Source of the DNA: Kibdelosporangium aridum
GTDB lineage: Bacteria; Actinomycetota; Actinomycetes; Mycobacteriales; Pseudonocardiaceae
Direction: 5' to 3'
NCBI RefSeq assembly: GCF_900176515.1
Contig: NZ_FWXV01000002.1
Span: forward strand, 1,178,001 to 1,242,000
Length of the DNA: 64,000 nt
Shown here one piece after another: positions 33,049-42,346 of the stretch. The first letter of the stretch is position 1, and each line of letters opens with the position of its first letter. The notes under the pieces are model-generated. The model had not been told where the DNA came from, searched no databases, and worked only from the letters and a program-made list of their open reading frames with translations. Position numbers and translations under genes: made by a program.

Positions 33049-35247
33049 ATGCGCCTTGTGTTGGTCGGGCTGATGTTGTTGGCAGGCTTGACCGCAGGCG
33101 CACGCGCCGCCGAGGAACAGCCGTTCTTGCAGGCGTACACGAGGATCCTCGACGGCGATTTTCTTAGCGTTGGCAACGGTTCTCTGCGCTGCCCGACCGA
33201 TGCCGACAACGCACCGGTCACCGGCACGGGCAACACGCCGCAGGCTTGCGCCGAGGCGGCCGACCGGGGCAACGACCGGGTGAACGACAACTTCTTCATG
33301 CAGTACTCGGACGTGGACAGCGACCCGGGCACGTTCAACTCCAGCAGTGCCAGCCCCGAGTTGCCCCGGGGCGCGAAGGTCGAGTACGCCCGGCTCAGCT
33401 GGGGCGGCAACACCGGCGTGTTCGCCGATTCGACCGTGAAGATGTGTCAGGCGCGGGAGTCGGAGACGCCCGCGATCCTGCCGGGCGGCACGCCGAGCCA
33501 GCCCATCCGGCTGACCGTCGGGTCCACGACAAAGGACGTCACCCCAACGACGTTCCGGGTCGACCCGCCAGGCACATATCGCGGATCGAGCCAGCTCTAC
33601 TCGGCTTCGGCCGATGTGACCGCGGCGTTCACCGCCGAGACGACACCCGTGACGGTCGCGAACGTGTGGACCCCCAAGGGTTTCGGGTGCGCGGGCGGCT
33701 GGTCGCTGACGCTCGTGTACAGCGAGCCGGGTGCGCCGAAGCGGCAGGTGTTCGTGTTCGACGGGCACGTCCGCCAGAACACCGGTGAGCCGACGACCAC
33801 GTTGCAGGTCAACGGTTTCCGGGCCGCGACACCGGAGGTACGGCTCGGGTTGACCGCGTACGAGGGCGACTGGGGCATCGGCGGTGACCAGTTCCTGGTG
33901 GACAACACCGCGAAGGGCTCGAATTTCTTTGTCTCGCAAGCCAACGGCAGCCTGAACAACTTCAGCGTCGACGCACGGGCCTTCACCGCGCCGATCCCGG
34001 TCGGTGCGACAACACTGGACTTGGGCTTCGCCACGACGGGTGACAGCTATCTCGTGCAGAGCGTGGCCATGTCCGTCGCGGTGCCGGAGTTGCAGGTGGC
34101 CGTGACCGCGGACAAACCCGCGGTGCACCCAGGTGATCAGGTCACGTTCACGATCACCGTCACGAACTCGGGCGCCGTGCCCGTCAAGGACGTCAAGGCA
34201 GGGTGCGGGACTATCGCCGCGCTCGACCCTGGCCAGTCCCAGTCGGTGACATGCCAGGTCACGGCCCCGCAGGACGACTTCAAACACACCGTGAAAGTCA
34301 CTGGCAGCACGTCGATCGGTGACGTCGACGGCGGTGCTTCGGTCCCCGTCGAGGTGCTGAACCCGGCCGTGAAGATCACCAAACAGGCGGACAAACCGGC
34401 ATACCGCGTCGGCGACCCGGTCACGTTCACCATCAAGGTCGACAACGCGGGTGACACCCCGTTGACCGACATCGAAGTCGTCGACGCCAAGACGCCGGAC
34501 TGCGCCAGAAAGCTCTCCGCCCCAGCAACATTCACGTGCACGGCGACAGCACCCGTGCCGGACGACGTGAACGTCGCGGAAGCCGCCGCGTCCGACCGCC
34601 TCGGCAAGCGGGTCACCGCGACAGCCGAAGCCGCGGTCAAGGTCATCCGGCCGAACGTGCGAATCACCAAGGACGTGGCGCCAGGTGTGGTGCGGCAAGG
34701 CGACACCGTCACGTTCACCATCACCGTCATGAACACCGGCGACACCCCGCTGGCCAAAGTCGGGGTCGTCGATGACATTCCGCACTGCACCAAGGAGGTC
34801 GGCGAGCTCCTCGCAGGCGCCGTGCAGACCTACACCTGCACGCAGGTCGCTGGATCGGTTGGCACGACGACCAAAGCGACCGTGACGGGCGTCGACATCA
34901 CCCAGCGCTCGGTCACTGCCACCGACGACGCGGCCTACACGGTCATTCACCCGGGCATCTCGATCGTGCTGACCACGGCCGGCCCGTACAAACCAGGGGA
35001 CACCGTCACGTTCTCGGTGAGCGTCCGCAACACAGGCGACGTTCCGCTGGCCGATGTCGCGGTTACAGACGCCATCGCACCGGACTGCGCCCGCACGATC
35101 GGCGAGCTGAAGGACAAGGCCGATTACACCTGCACGATGACGGCCCCTACGGACGACGTGACCAACCTGGCCACAGTGACTGGCAAGCCGCCCGTCGGGC
35201 CGCCAGTGACCGGAATAGGGGTCGCTTTCGTGGACGTGCAGCTCTAG
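33049..35247 (+). CDS. Secreted DUF11-repeat surface protein
   Basis: A 732-residue protein with a signal peptide (about 1-20, ending ARA). Residues about 21-340 form a domain common to actinobacterial repeat proteins that I cannot assign a function (segments YTRILDGDFLSVGN, NDNFFMQYSDVD, GFGCAGGWSLTLVY). Four DUF11-like Ig repeats follow, starting near 343, 438, 533 and 633. Each contains the signature pattern D-x-V-T-F-T-I-x-V-x-N-x-G-D-x-P-L and two to three Cys that probably form disulfides. There is no LPXTG or transmembrane tail, so it may be released or held non-covalently. It may act in adhesion or wall structure (inference). Confidence 0.85.
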   Translation: MRLVLVGLMLLAGLTAGARAAEEQPFLQAYTRILDGDFLSVGNGSLRCPTDADNAPVTGTGNTPQACAEAADRGNDRVNDNFFMQYSDVDSDPGTFNSSSASPELPRGAKVEYARLSWGGNTGVFADSTVKMCQARESETPAILPGGTPSQPIRLTVGSTTKDVTPTTFRVDPPGTYRGSSQLYSASADVTAAFTAETTPVTVANVWTPKGFGCAGGWSLTLVYSEPGAPKRQVFVFDGHVRQNTGEPTTTLQVNGFRAATPEVRLGLTAYEGDWGIGGDQFLVDNTAKGSNFFVSQANGSLNNFSVDARAFTAPIPVGATTLDLGFATTGDSYLVQSVAMSVAVPELQVAVTADKPAVHPGDQVTFTITVTNSGAVPVKDVKAGCGTIAALDPGQSQSVTCQVTAPQDDFKHTVKVTGSTSIGDVDGGASVPVEVLNPAVKITKQADKPAYRVGDPVTFTIKVDNAGDTPLTDIEVVDAKTPDCARKLSAPATFTCTATAPVPDDVNVAEAAASDRLGKRVTATAEAAVKVIRPNVRITKDVAPGVVRQGDTVTFTITVMNTGDTPLAKVGVVDDIPHCTKEVGELLAGAVQTYTCTQVAGSVGTTTKATVTGVDITQRSVTATDDAAYTVIHPGISIVLTTAGPYKPGDTVTFSVSVRNTGDVPLADVAVTDAIAPDCARTIGELKDKADYTCTMTAPTDDVTNLATVTGKPPVGPPVTGIGVAFVDVQL

Positions 35248-35741
35248 AGGGCGTCCTGCCGCACGAGCCCGTGTACGGGCGGCAGCAGGGCGCGGCGGTC
35301 ATCGGGCAGGCCGTCGATGACGACCGCGACGCCCACGAGCATCGCGCCGCACTCGGCGATCATCGACTGGGCGGCCGCGGCCTGGCTGCCGGTCTCGATC
35401 CAGTCGTCGACCAACAGGACGCGATCGCCGGGCGCGAGCGATGCCCGCTGCATCAGCAACTCGGTCTCATTGCCCCGGTAGTCCGCGGAAGTCACGCGCC
35501 GGACCTTCGGGCCGGGAAAGATGGCCCCTTGCTTCCTGATGGCGGTGAAGCCGACGCCCATGGCCACCGCGACCGCGCCGCCGAGCAAGAAGCCCCGGGA
35601 CTCGATGCCGGCGACCGTCGTCACGCCGGAACCACGGAACGGCTTGGCCAAAGCCGCGACGATCTCGCTTAGTGCGGCGGGATCACGGAAGACACTCCAG
35701 ACGTCGGCATGGCCGTCGATCCAACGAAACTGAGAGAGCAC
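35244..35741 (-). CDS. Adenine-phosphoribosyltransferase-like PRTase
   Basis: A type I phosphoribosyltransferase. The PRPP loop reads VLLVDDWIETGSQAAAAQ, and upstream are the flexible-loop and dimer segments GIESRGFLLGGAVAVAMGVG and IRKQGAIFPG, as in apt. The frame is open to 35861, but its first 40 codons read as AT-rich, non-protein-like sequence. A GTG at 35741 begins (M)LSQFRWIDGHADVWSVF, a sensible N-terminus of 165 residues without a clear ribosome site. The base specificity is not provable. The conserved W in VDDWIETGSQ differs from typical apt, so another purine or a regulatory PRTase is possible. Its 3' end overlaps the DUF11 gene by 4 bp. Confidence 0.75.
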   Translation of the reverse strand: MLSQFRWIDGHADVWSVFRDPAALSEIVAALAKPFRGSGVTTVAGIESRGFLLGGAVAVAMGVGFTAIRKQGAIFPGPKVRRVTSADYRGNETELLMQRASLAPGDRVLLVDDWIETGSQAAAAQSMIAECGAMLVGVAVVIDGLPDDRRALLPPVHGLVRQDAL

Positions 35742-35885
35742 GATCAGATCTTGCCCGCGCCTGCGGTCACAATCACTCTGTTTTCTTTGGGCGTTAATTC
35801 CTGTCGACGTCTCGGTTTGCAATTCACAACAAACCGGCAGCCATTCCACCCGGGTTGTCAATCACCCGCTAAAGGGAGCGGACAA

Positions 35886-35925
35886 AAAGTAACCGCCGTG
35901 CACGGAATGCGACGGCGGTTACTTT
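35886..35925 (-). terminator. Rho-independent terminator of the GGDEF gene
   Basis: Fourteen-bp perfect arms (35886-35899 and 35912-35925) surround a 12-nt loop. On the minus strand the stem is followed by a T-rich TTTTTG, and it lies 23 bp after the GGDEF stop codon. This is the clearest intrinsic terminator in the window apart from the one at 46480. Confidence 0.85.
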
Positions 35926-35948
35926 GTGTAAGTAATTCTGGGTTCTCG

Positions 35949-37262
35949 TTAACCGGGAGTGGCGGCGACGGTATCTCGCGTGGCCACACCGACGACCCGA
36001 TTTCGGCCGCTTTCTTTGGCTACGTACACTGCCGCGTCCGCCGAGGCGAGGACCTCGTCGAGGGTCTGACCTGCCTCGGGATATGCGGCGACACCAATGG
36101 ACGCGGAGCGGTCGGAGATCACTACCGCTTCGCCGTCGTTGGTGTTGCTGTGCACCACGAGCTCGGTGATGAGCATGCGCAGCCGTTCGGCGGCGACCAC
36201 CGCTTCCAGCTCGGAAGCACCCGCCAGCAGGACGACGAACTCCTCACCACCGAACCGGCCGACCAGGTCATGCGCCCGTGTCTCGCGTTTCAGCAGGTCA
36301 GCAAGGGCGATCAGCATGTCGTCGCCGGCCAGGTGGCCGTACGTGTCGTTGATCTTCTTGAAGTAGTCCAGGTCGATCATCATCACGCTGAACTCGCCGC
36401 CGGTGCGGCTGGCCCTGGACAGCTCCTGGTTGCCGCGGTGGTGCCAGGCGGTGGCGTTGAGCAGGCCGGTCTTCTGGTCGGTCGACGCCAGCTCCTCCAG
36501 CTGTTTGGCCAGCACAGAGCGCTGCATCACGAACATCGGCACGAACATCACCAGGCCCATCAGCGGCTGGTTGATGATCGCCATGACCATCATCCCGCCC
36601 AGGCACAGCGTGGCGAGGTCCAGCAGGTTGTCGTCCCAGGTACCGACGATCCGCTTGACGCTGGCCTTCTCCGGCGCGGCCAGGTACAGACCACCACCGG
36701 TGATAGCCGTGTTGACCAGGAAGTACATCGCGCCGGCGACGCAGACCGCACCCGCGGCCACCCCAGGCGTCGCGTTCATCGGGTCCGCGCCGAACAGCGC
36801 GTGGGTGACCAAGTTGGCGATGAAACAGGTCAGGATGACTGTTGTGGCGTTGGTCGCAGTCCGGTGCGGATCCACGTTCCGCAGGCCGAACCAGGTGCGG
36901 ATGCCCAGGTGCATGTACAGCGTGAAGCTCAGCAGCGCGATCAGTTGGGGCGGCAGCAGCAGGATGCCGGGCAGCATCCAGACCGACGTCATACTGATGT
37001 GCGGCGTAACATTCAGTGAGCGGCGGGCACGCTCGATCTTCCGGCTGATCTCCGCCTGCAGGACCCCCAGTCCGGCGAGCAGAGCATAGGTGCCAATCTG
37101 CTGGTCAGTGACCGAAAAGTAGAGAGCAGCCCAGATCGTCAGGGCAAGGGTGATTGCTTCGGTGGTGAGGGTATAAGTGATCCAGCGTCGTGGTCGTTTC
37201 CACAACGCCCAGTCACGGACGGGCACCCATTGTCGCCTCGCCGGTTCTTCCGTAGCCTTCAT
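35949..37262 (-). CDS. Membrane-bound diguanylate cyclase (GGDEF)
   Basis: A 437-residue protein. The N-terminal half (about 25-240) holds seven or eight transmembrane segments of the MASE type. The GGDEF domain starts near residue 260 (STDQKTGLLNATAW) and has the active-site loop GGEEF at 338-342, plus an RAHD inhibitory site (RxxD five residues before GGEEF). It should make cyclic di-GMP, with product feedback inhibition. Ligand or signal sensing by the membrane part is unknown. It is a single gene with its own terminator. Confidence 0.93.
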   Translation of the reverse strand: MKATEEPARRQWVPVRDWALWKRPRRWITYTLTTEAITLALTIWAALYFSVTDQQIGTYALLAGLGVLQAEISRKIERARRSLNVTPHISMTSVWMLPGILLLPPQLIALLSFTLYMHLGIRTWFGLRNVDPHRTATNATTVILTCFIANLVTHALFGADPMNATPGVAAGAVCVAGAMYFLVNTAITGGGLYLAAPEKASVKRIVGTWDDNLLDLATLCLGGMMVMAIINQPLMGLVMFVPMFVMQRSVLAKQLEELASTDQKTGLLNATAWHHRGNQELSRASRTGGEFSVMMIDLDYFKKINDTYGHLAGDDMLIALADLLKRETRAHDLVGRFGGEEFVVLLAGASELEAVVAAERLRMLITELVVHSNTNDGEAVVISDRSASIGVAAYPEAGQTLDEVLASADAAVYVAKESGRNRVVGVATRDTVAATPG

Positions 37263-37459
37263 CAGTCCCCCAAAATACCCCTCGTTGTCGCGCTAGGCGA
37301 ACTACCCGTTTACGGACAGTTTCCACCGGATAGCAGGCTGACGACAAGGGCCATAGGTGTGTATTTTCTTCTGGACACCACAGGAAAGGTGAGACCCAAT
37401 GGCCAGCACCAAGGAACAGTGATGTCTCCGCGTCAGGACCCCTCCTGCCGCTCTCGACC

Positions 37460-37501
37460 ACCACACCCACCGGAACATCAGCCGCTGTTGGTGGGTGTGG
37501 T
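37460..37501 (-). terminator. Long hairpin overlapping the MFS stop codon
   Basis: Twelve-bp arms ACCACACCCACC (37460-37471) and GGTGGGTGTGGT (37490-37501). The right arm encodes the last residues (DTTPTN) of the MFS protein. The stem must therefore form during the last rounds of translation. No T-run follows. Confidence 0.6.
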
Positions 37502-38737
37502 GTCACTGTGAATCCAGCGTCCCGGATCCCGGGTGATACTGCGACGCCATGAGATCACCAGCGGGATGGTGACGAGCACCCCGGCGGCCCCGAAGAACGC
37601 CACCGTGGTCTGCGGCGTCGTCAGATCCGCCAGTACGCCTGCGAGCAACGGGCTCACACCCATGACGGTGGTCAACCCGGTGTTCGACAGACCCATCGCC
37701 TGCGCCCGGCTCCTGTCCGGCACACCAAGCGACAACGAAGCCGTGGCCTGCATCAACGCCACGGTACTCAACCCTCCTGACACCACGAACAACACCAGTG
37801 ACGCGATCAGCCCTGGTTGCAGGAAGCACAACAGCAACGGCACCGCCGATGCCAGGGCCAACACCGCGGGCAGTCGTGGTTTCAGTGCGGGCGGTACCCA
37901 TCTGGTGAAGATGAAAGCGCCCAAAACGCTGCCCAAAGGGTCACTCGCGAAGATCAATCCGGTGGCGATCGCGCCACCCCCGACCACGTCCGCGTAGGGC
38001 GCCGCGATGCCGTCGTAAGCCGGGATCAGCCCGATCATCCACGTGATCAGCAGCAGGGTACGCAGTCCCCGGTCGGCGAAGACCAGCTTGCTGCCCTGGC
38101 TGATGGACCCGAGGAACGACGGCCGCTGGTTCTTGGCCGCCGCGGCAGGCCGGTAGTGCACGCCGATCCGCAGGACCACAGCGGACAGCACGAACGTCGC
38201 CGCGTCGATCACCAGCGCGACCCTCGGGTCGATCTGCGAGATCAGCAGACCGCCACCGGCGAACCCGGCCAACTGGGCCGACTGCGTGGTGATGTTGCGG
38301 ATCGCCATGCCGGTGATGTACCGGTCGCCCTTGAGGATGTCCGGCAGCATCGCCAGCTGGGACGCCTTGAACAACGGGTTGAGCAAGGTGGCCGAGGCGA
38401 CGAGCACGCACATGATCCAGAACGGCACGCCGGGCAGCGCGACCAGCAGGATCAGCACGCATCGGATCAGGTCGGCGGCGATCATCACGTTCCGCCGCGG
38501 GAAGCGGTCGGCAAGGCTGCTGAGCAGGATCCCGCCGAGCAGCGACGGTGCGAACGTCAGCGCGTAGGTCAACCCGGTGAGCGTGGCGGAGCCGGTCTGC
38601 TTGAAGACGAGGACGGACAGCGCGACGCGCGCCATCTGGTCGCCGAACATGGAAAAGATCTCGGCGAACCACAGCGCCCGGAACTCCGGTACGGCGAAGA
38701 CGTCTCGGAACGTCGCTCGCCCTGGTGCCTCCGTCAC
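37478..38737 (-). CDS. MFS transporter (MFS_3/enterobactin-exporter-like)
   Basis: A 419-residue membrane protein with 12 predicted helices. The N-terminus FRDVFAVPEFRALWFAEIFS and the loop motif SSLADRFPRRNVMIAADLIRC are typical of the actinobacterial MFS_3 subfamily, which includes drug and siderophore exporters. No biosynthetic gene cluster is adjacent, so a substrate cannot be proposed. It starts with GTG at 38737 and is monocistronic. Confidence 0.88.
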   Translation of the reverse strand: MTEAPGRATFRDVFAVPEFRALWFAEIFSMFGDQMARVALSVLVFKQTGSATLTGLTYALTFAPSLLGGILLSSLADRFPRRNVMIAADLIRCVLILLVALPGVPFWIMCVLVASATLLNPLFKASQLAMLPDILKGDRYITGMAIRNITTQSAQLAGFAGGGLLISQIDPRVALVIDAATFVLSAVVLRIGVHYRPAAAAKNQRPSFLGSISQGSKLVFADRGLRTLLLITWMIGLIPAYDGIAAPYADVVGGGAIATGLIFASDPLGSVLGAFIFTRWVPPALKPRLPAVLALASAVPLLLCFLQPGLIASLVLFVVSGGLSTVALMQATASLSLGVPDRSRAQAMGLSNTGLTTVMGVSPLLAGVLADLTTPQTTVAFFGAAGVLVTIPLVISWRRSITRDPGRWIHSDTTPTNSG

Positions 38738-38915
38738 TCACTGACCCCTTATATGCGCCCCGCTGATATCCAGACTGACGGGACCTTAGATGCTTGCCGT
38801 CACGAGTCAATCACAAAGCGTCAGACGTCGAGAGCGGCGTGTCTCCTTGTTGCCGTTTCCGGCGCCTCATCATGAGTGACTCGGGCGACCGGCTCACGGT
38901 TCCATGTCGTACCGG

Positions 38916-39182
38916 TCAATCGCCACGGCCGTTCGGCGCGTTCCGGACGACGACTCCGGGTAAGTCAATGACAACGGTGTTCAGTTCGGCTCTGGTCTTC
39001 GCCGCCAGCGCGGCACCCAACCGCTCGGCGAAGCCGTCGAGGTCGATCAGGCCCCTGGCCAGCGCCTTGTTCAGCAGGCCTGCCACGTGTTCGCGCTCGG
39101 CGTCGGACACTCGCAGCTCGCGTGGGTCGATCGGGTGAGGCGGCTGCCCCAGTTTCGCTCCCTCTTCAGCCACGGGTTGCAC
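38916..39182 (-). CDS. DUF1707 domain protein
   Basis: An 88-residue small protein. The DUF1707 core runs from IDPRELRVSDAEREHVAGLL to AKTRAELNTVVIDLPG, about 55 residues with the usual R-x-S-D-x-E-R-E pattern. In many actinobacteria this domain is a cytosolic module of membrane proteins. Here it has no transmembrane segment. A longer frame to 39269 exists, but the GTG at 39182 removes a Ser/Gly-rich leader of doubtful reality. No function is known. Confidence 0.7.
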   Translation of the reverse strand: MQPVAEEGAKLGQPPHPIDPRELRVSDAEREHVAGLLNKALARGLIDLDGFAERLGAALAAKTRAELNTVVIDLPGVVVRNAPNGRGD

Positions 39183-39285
39183 GGTAGCGAAATGTCTTAG
39201 CAGGCGAAACGTTGCACCGGACGCACCCGATCCACTTTGGACCATTCGCACGCCGGGCGACTGGTCCATCCGGGTCAGTACAGCA

Positions 39286-39317
39286 CTGTGGGCGGGAAGT
39301 CGACTCCCCGCCCACAG
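39286..39317 (-). terminator. Hairpin downstream of the symporter gene
   Basis: Eleven-bp perfect arms CTGTGGGCGGG (39286-39296) and CCCGCCCACAG (39307-39317) with a 10-nt loop, located between the symporter stop and the DUF1707 start. It is a probable terminator. Confidence 0.65.
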
Positions 39318-39322
39318 CCGTC

Positions 39323-39342
39323 GTTGCCAATCCGGTTGGCAA
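39323..39342. repeat. Short inverted repeat GTTGCCAA-N4-TTGGCAAC
   Basis: Perfect 8-bp arms immediately next to the preceding hairpin and before the symporter stop. It could be the first part of a tandem terminator or a protein-binding palindrome. Its position after a stop codon favours the first. Confidence 0.5.
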
Positions 39343-39348
39343 CTGCTT

Positions 39349-40854
39349 TTACTTGGTGCTCGCCACCGCGGGTGCCGGATCGTCCGATTCGAGCGTGTCG
39401 ATCAGTTCGTCCCGCTGCTCGGTGCGCTCAGGGAAGAACAGTCCACCGAGGACGTAGACGACCGTCGAGACGAGAATCGGGTAGGCGACCAGCGCCTCCT
39501 TGGACACCGTCACGCCGCTCTTCTGCGAGATGAACAGCACCGCCCAGACACCAAGGCCGAGCAGCACCGCCGACAACGCGGCACGCGGGCCGGAGCGGCG
39601 GAACCAGGGCAGCAGGCCGAGCATCAGCGGGATACCGATCACGCCGACTGTCGCCGCGACCACGTCGACCACGATCTTGATCACCACGCCGGTACCGCTG
39701 GTACTGATCGCGATCAGCATGCTGGCCGCGATGAACAGGAACGTGGTGATCCGGGCCAATTGGAGCTTGGCCGCCTCGGCCATCCGCGACGCGCCCTTCC
39801 AGATCCTCGGCAGCATGTCGCGGGTGATCACCGCGGAGATCACGTTGGCGTCCGAGGACACCATCGCCATCGTGTGCGAGAAGAACCCGGCGAGCACCAG
39901 ACCGATCAGCCCGGCGGGCAGCATCTGGATGCCCATCGCGACGTACGCGTCGTCGCCGTTCTTCAGGTTCGGCACGATCAGCGGCGCCGCCCACATGGGC
40001 AGGAACAGCACGAGCGGCCAGACCAGCCACAGCACGCTGGACAGCGCGGCCGAGCGGCGTGCGGCGGAACCGTCCGGCGCGGCCATGTAGCGCTGCGCCA
40101 GGTTCCACATGCCGCCGTTGTACTCCAGCGTCTTGATCAGGAAGAGCGCCAGGAAGAACGTGATCGTGTACGGCCCGGCCAGCGGCTGGCTGTTCTGCGG
40201 GGGCAGGTCGCCCCACATCTCCCAGATCCACGAGATGCCGCCGAAGTGGGCGATCACCGCGCCGAACATCGCGAAGCCGGCCACGGCCTGGATGATGAAC
40301 TGGCCGAAGTCGGTGAGCGCGTCCGCCCACAGGCCACCGATCACCGAGTAGACCATGGTCACGGCGCCGATCAGGATGATGCCCCAGGTGATCGGGACAC
40401 CGGCGAAACCGCGCAGCAGCACGGCCACGGCCGCCCACTTGGCCGCGATGTCGACCACCTTGAGCAGCGAGCCCGACCATGCGAGCACCTGCTGGGTGGG
40501 CACGTTGTAGCGCTTCGCCAGGTACTCCAGTGGCGAGCGCACGTTGTACTTGGATCGCAACCGGTTCCAGCGCGGTGCGAACAGCCAGGCACCGATGCCG
40601 ACACCGACACCGATGGTCAGCGCCCACCAGACGTAGACCGTGAGGCCGTATCGGTAGGCCTCGCCGGCGAACGCCACGAACATGACGGCGCTGTAGCCGG
40701 ACATGTGGTGGGAGATTCCGGACAACCACCACGGCATCTTGCCGCCTGCGGTGAAGAAGTCAGCCGTGTTGGCGACCCGGCTCTTCGACCAGACGCCGAT
40801 AGCCACCATCACGAAGAAGTATCCGACAACGACTGCCCAGTCCAGTGTGCCCAT
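39349..40854 (-). CDS. Sodium/solute symporter (SSS family)
   Basis: A 501-residue protein with about 13 transmembrane helices. The N-terminus places a helix after GTLDWAVVVGYFFVMVAIGVW, followed by the FFTAGGKMPWWLSGISHHMSGYS segment typical of SSS sugar or inositol symporters (the Na2-site region), and later WALTIG and GGLWADALTDFGQ. The ATG at 40854 follows GGAGG. SSS proteins import sugars, polyols or acids with sodium. The substrate is not assignable. It is monocistronic. Confidence 0.92.
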   Translation of the reverse strand: MGTLDWAVVVGYFFVMVAIGVWSKSRVANTADFFTAGGKMPWWLSGISHHMSGYSAVMFVAFAGEAYRYGLTVYVWWALTIGVGVGIGAWLFAPRWNRLRSKYNVRSPLEYLAKRYNVPTQQVLAWSGSLLKVVDIAAKWAAVAVLLRGFAGVPITWGIILIGAVTMVYSVIGGLWADALTDFGQFIIQAVAGFAMFGAVIAHFGGISWIWEMWGDLPPQNSQPLAGPYTITFFLALFLIKTLEYNGGMWNLAQRYMAAPDGSAARRSAALSSVLWLVWPLVLFLPMWAAPLIVPNLKNGDDAYVAMGIQMLPAGLIGLVLAGFFSHTMAMVSSDANVISAVITRDMLPRIWKGASRMAEAAKLQLARITTFLFIAASMLIAISTSGTGVVIKIVVDVVAATVGVIGIPLMLGLLPWFRRSGPRAALSAVLLGLGVWAVLFISQKSGVTVSKEALVAYPILVSTVVYVLGGLFFPERTEQRDELIDTLESDDPAPAVASTK

Positions 40855-40963
40855 CGCACCTCCAACGTCGACCAAGCGCGCGGCTTGTGACGTACGTCTT
40901 ACGGATGCGTGACAGCGATGGGGAAGGTCTAGGCCACAACTGAGTCACATTCGTGATTCGGTT

Positions 40964-41416
40964 TCATGTAGATGAACCGTTAGCTTTGCGCAGCGTTCCC
41001 AGTGCCCGGTCCATCTCCCAGAACGCCCGCAACGACACGATCAACCCGTCGTCGCCGACCCGGTAGACGAACACCCCCTGGGTGTCCATCCGCATGTCAC
41101 CGGGCAGATACACGTGGATCGTGCCGATGTTCGCGACCTCGTTCCCACCGGCGAACGAGTCCACGACGTCGAACTCGAACCGCTCGACCGTGGCGACTGT
41201 TTTGTCCCAGAACGCCCGGATCGCCTCGTGCCCGTGGTGCCCGAGCCCGGTCGGGTCGATCGGTGACTTGCCGACCGGGTCCTCGATCACGGCGTCGGGC
41301 GCGAACAGGGCCACCCATTCCTCCTTCGCGCCCCGGCTCACCGCGCTCATCGACTTGCGCGAGGCGTCACGGGCTGGGTGCTCGGTCTCGGTCGCCTGCC
41401 AACTCACGGCGGTCAT
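40964..41416 (-). CDS. SnoaL-like / NTF2-fold protein
   Basis: A 150-residue protein with the cone-shaped NTF2 fold: EEWVALFAPDAVIEDPVG, a helix containing AIRAFWDK and the sheet IHVYLPGDMRMDTQGVFVYRVG. The family covers ketosteroid isomerases, SnoaL cyclases and many small ligand-binding proteins. It starts 10 bp after the LLM oxidoreductase gene and probably forms an operon with it, so the two may act on the same small molecule. No catalytic residues can be named with certainty. Confidence 0.8.
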   Translation of the reverse strand: MTAVSWQATETEHPARDASRKSMSAVSRGAKEEWVALFAPDAVIEDPVGKSPIDPTGLGHHGHEAIRAFWDKTVATVERFEFDVVDSFAGGNEVANIGTIHVYLPGDMRMDTQGVFVYRVGDDGLIVSLRAFWEMDRALGTLRKANGSST

Positions 41417-41426
41417 GGCTGTCCTT

Positions 41427-42302
41427 TCAGATCTTGTGCATGATCTCGTCGGCGAAGCGCTTCATGCCGTCCTTCTTGGCGGCCAGATCGCCGTCCATCC
41501 CGACGCCGTAGAACACCCACGGCGCCACGAGCACGTCTGTGACACCGATATCCGCCTGCTGGCGGTATCCGTCCACACCGAACCGGTCGATGCACACGGA
41601 CTGGATCTCGAAGGGCTCATCGGCCCGCTCGTACTCGGCGCGCAACTGGGCGAGGCGCTCGATGGTGGCCTTGAGGTCGTCGAACTTGATCATCGCCGAG
41701 CTCCAGCCGTCGCCGACCCTCGCCGCCCGGCGCAGACCGCGCTCGGTGTGCCCGCCGACGTAGATCGGCACCCGCTCGGTGGGGGCCGGGCTCATCTGCA
41801 GCTTGTCGAAGTCGAAGAACCGGCCGTGGTACTCGACCATGCCACCGCCGAGCACCAGCTTGAGCACCTCGATCGACTCGTCGACCCGCGCGCCGCGGTT
41901 CTCGAACGGCGCGCCGCACCACTCGAACTCCTCGGGCGTCCAGCCGATGCCGACACCAAGACCGAACCGGTTGTTGGTCAGACAGGCGACGGACTGGACC
42001 TGGCGAGCGAGCAGCAGCGGGTTGCGCGGCCCGAGTTTGAGTACTTGTGTGTAGAACCTGATCTCATCGGTGACGGCACCCATCGCCGCGGCCGCGACCA
42101 TCGGGTCGACCCACGGCGTCTCGGCGTTCCAGAACCGCGAACCGTCCGGTGTGTATGGATAGTCCGCTGCGACCTTCTCCGGGTAGAAAATCGAGTCTGG
42201 CAAGGCAATCGCCGAGTATCCGCACTCCTGTGCGGTACGCGCGAGCTCGGTCAGCTGATCGAGCGGACTCAACGCGATGGCGACCGTGAACTTCATCAGC
42301 AT
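41427..42302 (-). CDS. LLM-class F420-dependent oxidoreductase
   Basis: A 291-residue TIM-barrel protein of the bacterial-luciferase superfamily. Markers are GYSAIALPDSIFY near the start, the segment TDEIRFYTQVLKLGPRNPLL, NRFGLGVGIGWTPEEF and the C-terminal IYVGGHTERGLRRAARVGDGW, all usual in actinobacterial F420-dependent enzymes. It uses reduced F420 or FMN to reduce or oxidise small molecules in the cytoplasm. The ATG at 42302 follows GGAAGGA and is paired with the SnoaL-like gene. Confidence 0.9.
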   Translation of the reverse strand: MLMKFTVAIALSPLDQLTELARTAQECGYSAIALPDSIFYPEKVAADYPYTPDGSRFWNAETPWVDPMVAAAAMGAVTDEIRFYTQVLKLGPRNPLLLARQVQSVACLTNNRFGLGVGIGWTPEEFEWCGAPFENRGARVDESIEVLKLVLGGGMVEYHGRFFDFDKLQMSPAPTERVPIYVGGHTERGLRRAARVGDGWSSAMIKFDDLKATIERLAQLRAEYERADEPFEIQSVCIDRFGVDGYRQQADIGVTDVLVAPWVFYGVGMDGDLAAKKDGMKRFADEIMHKI

Positions 42303-42346
42303 GCCGTCCTTCCCCGCACTGCCAGGAAGGACAACTGTAACGTGTT

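Noticed and set aside
37213..37506. 97-codon frame upstream of the GGDEF gene
   Set aside because: It overlaps the GGDEF start and the MFS 3' hairpin, has low-complexity content and no motif.
37399..37510. Possible tiny plus-strand gene ending near 37511 after a short leader frame
   Set aside because: Only 29 codons, overlaps the MFS 3' hairpin on the opposite strand, and no similarity is recognised.
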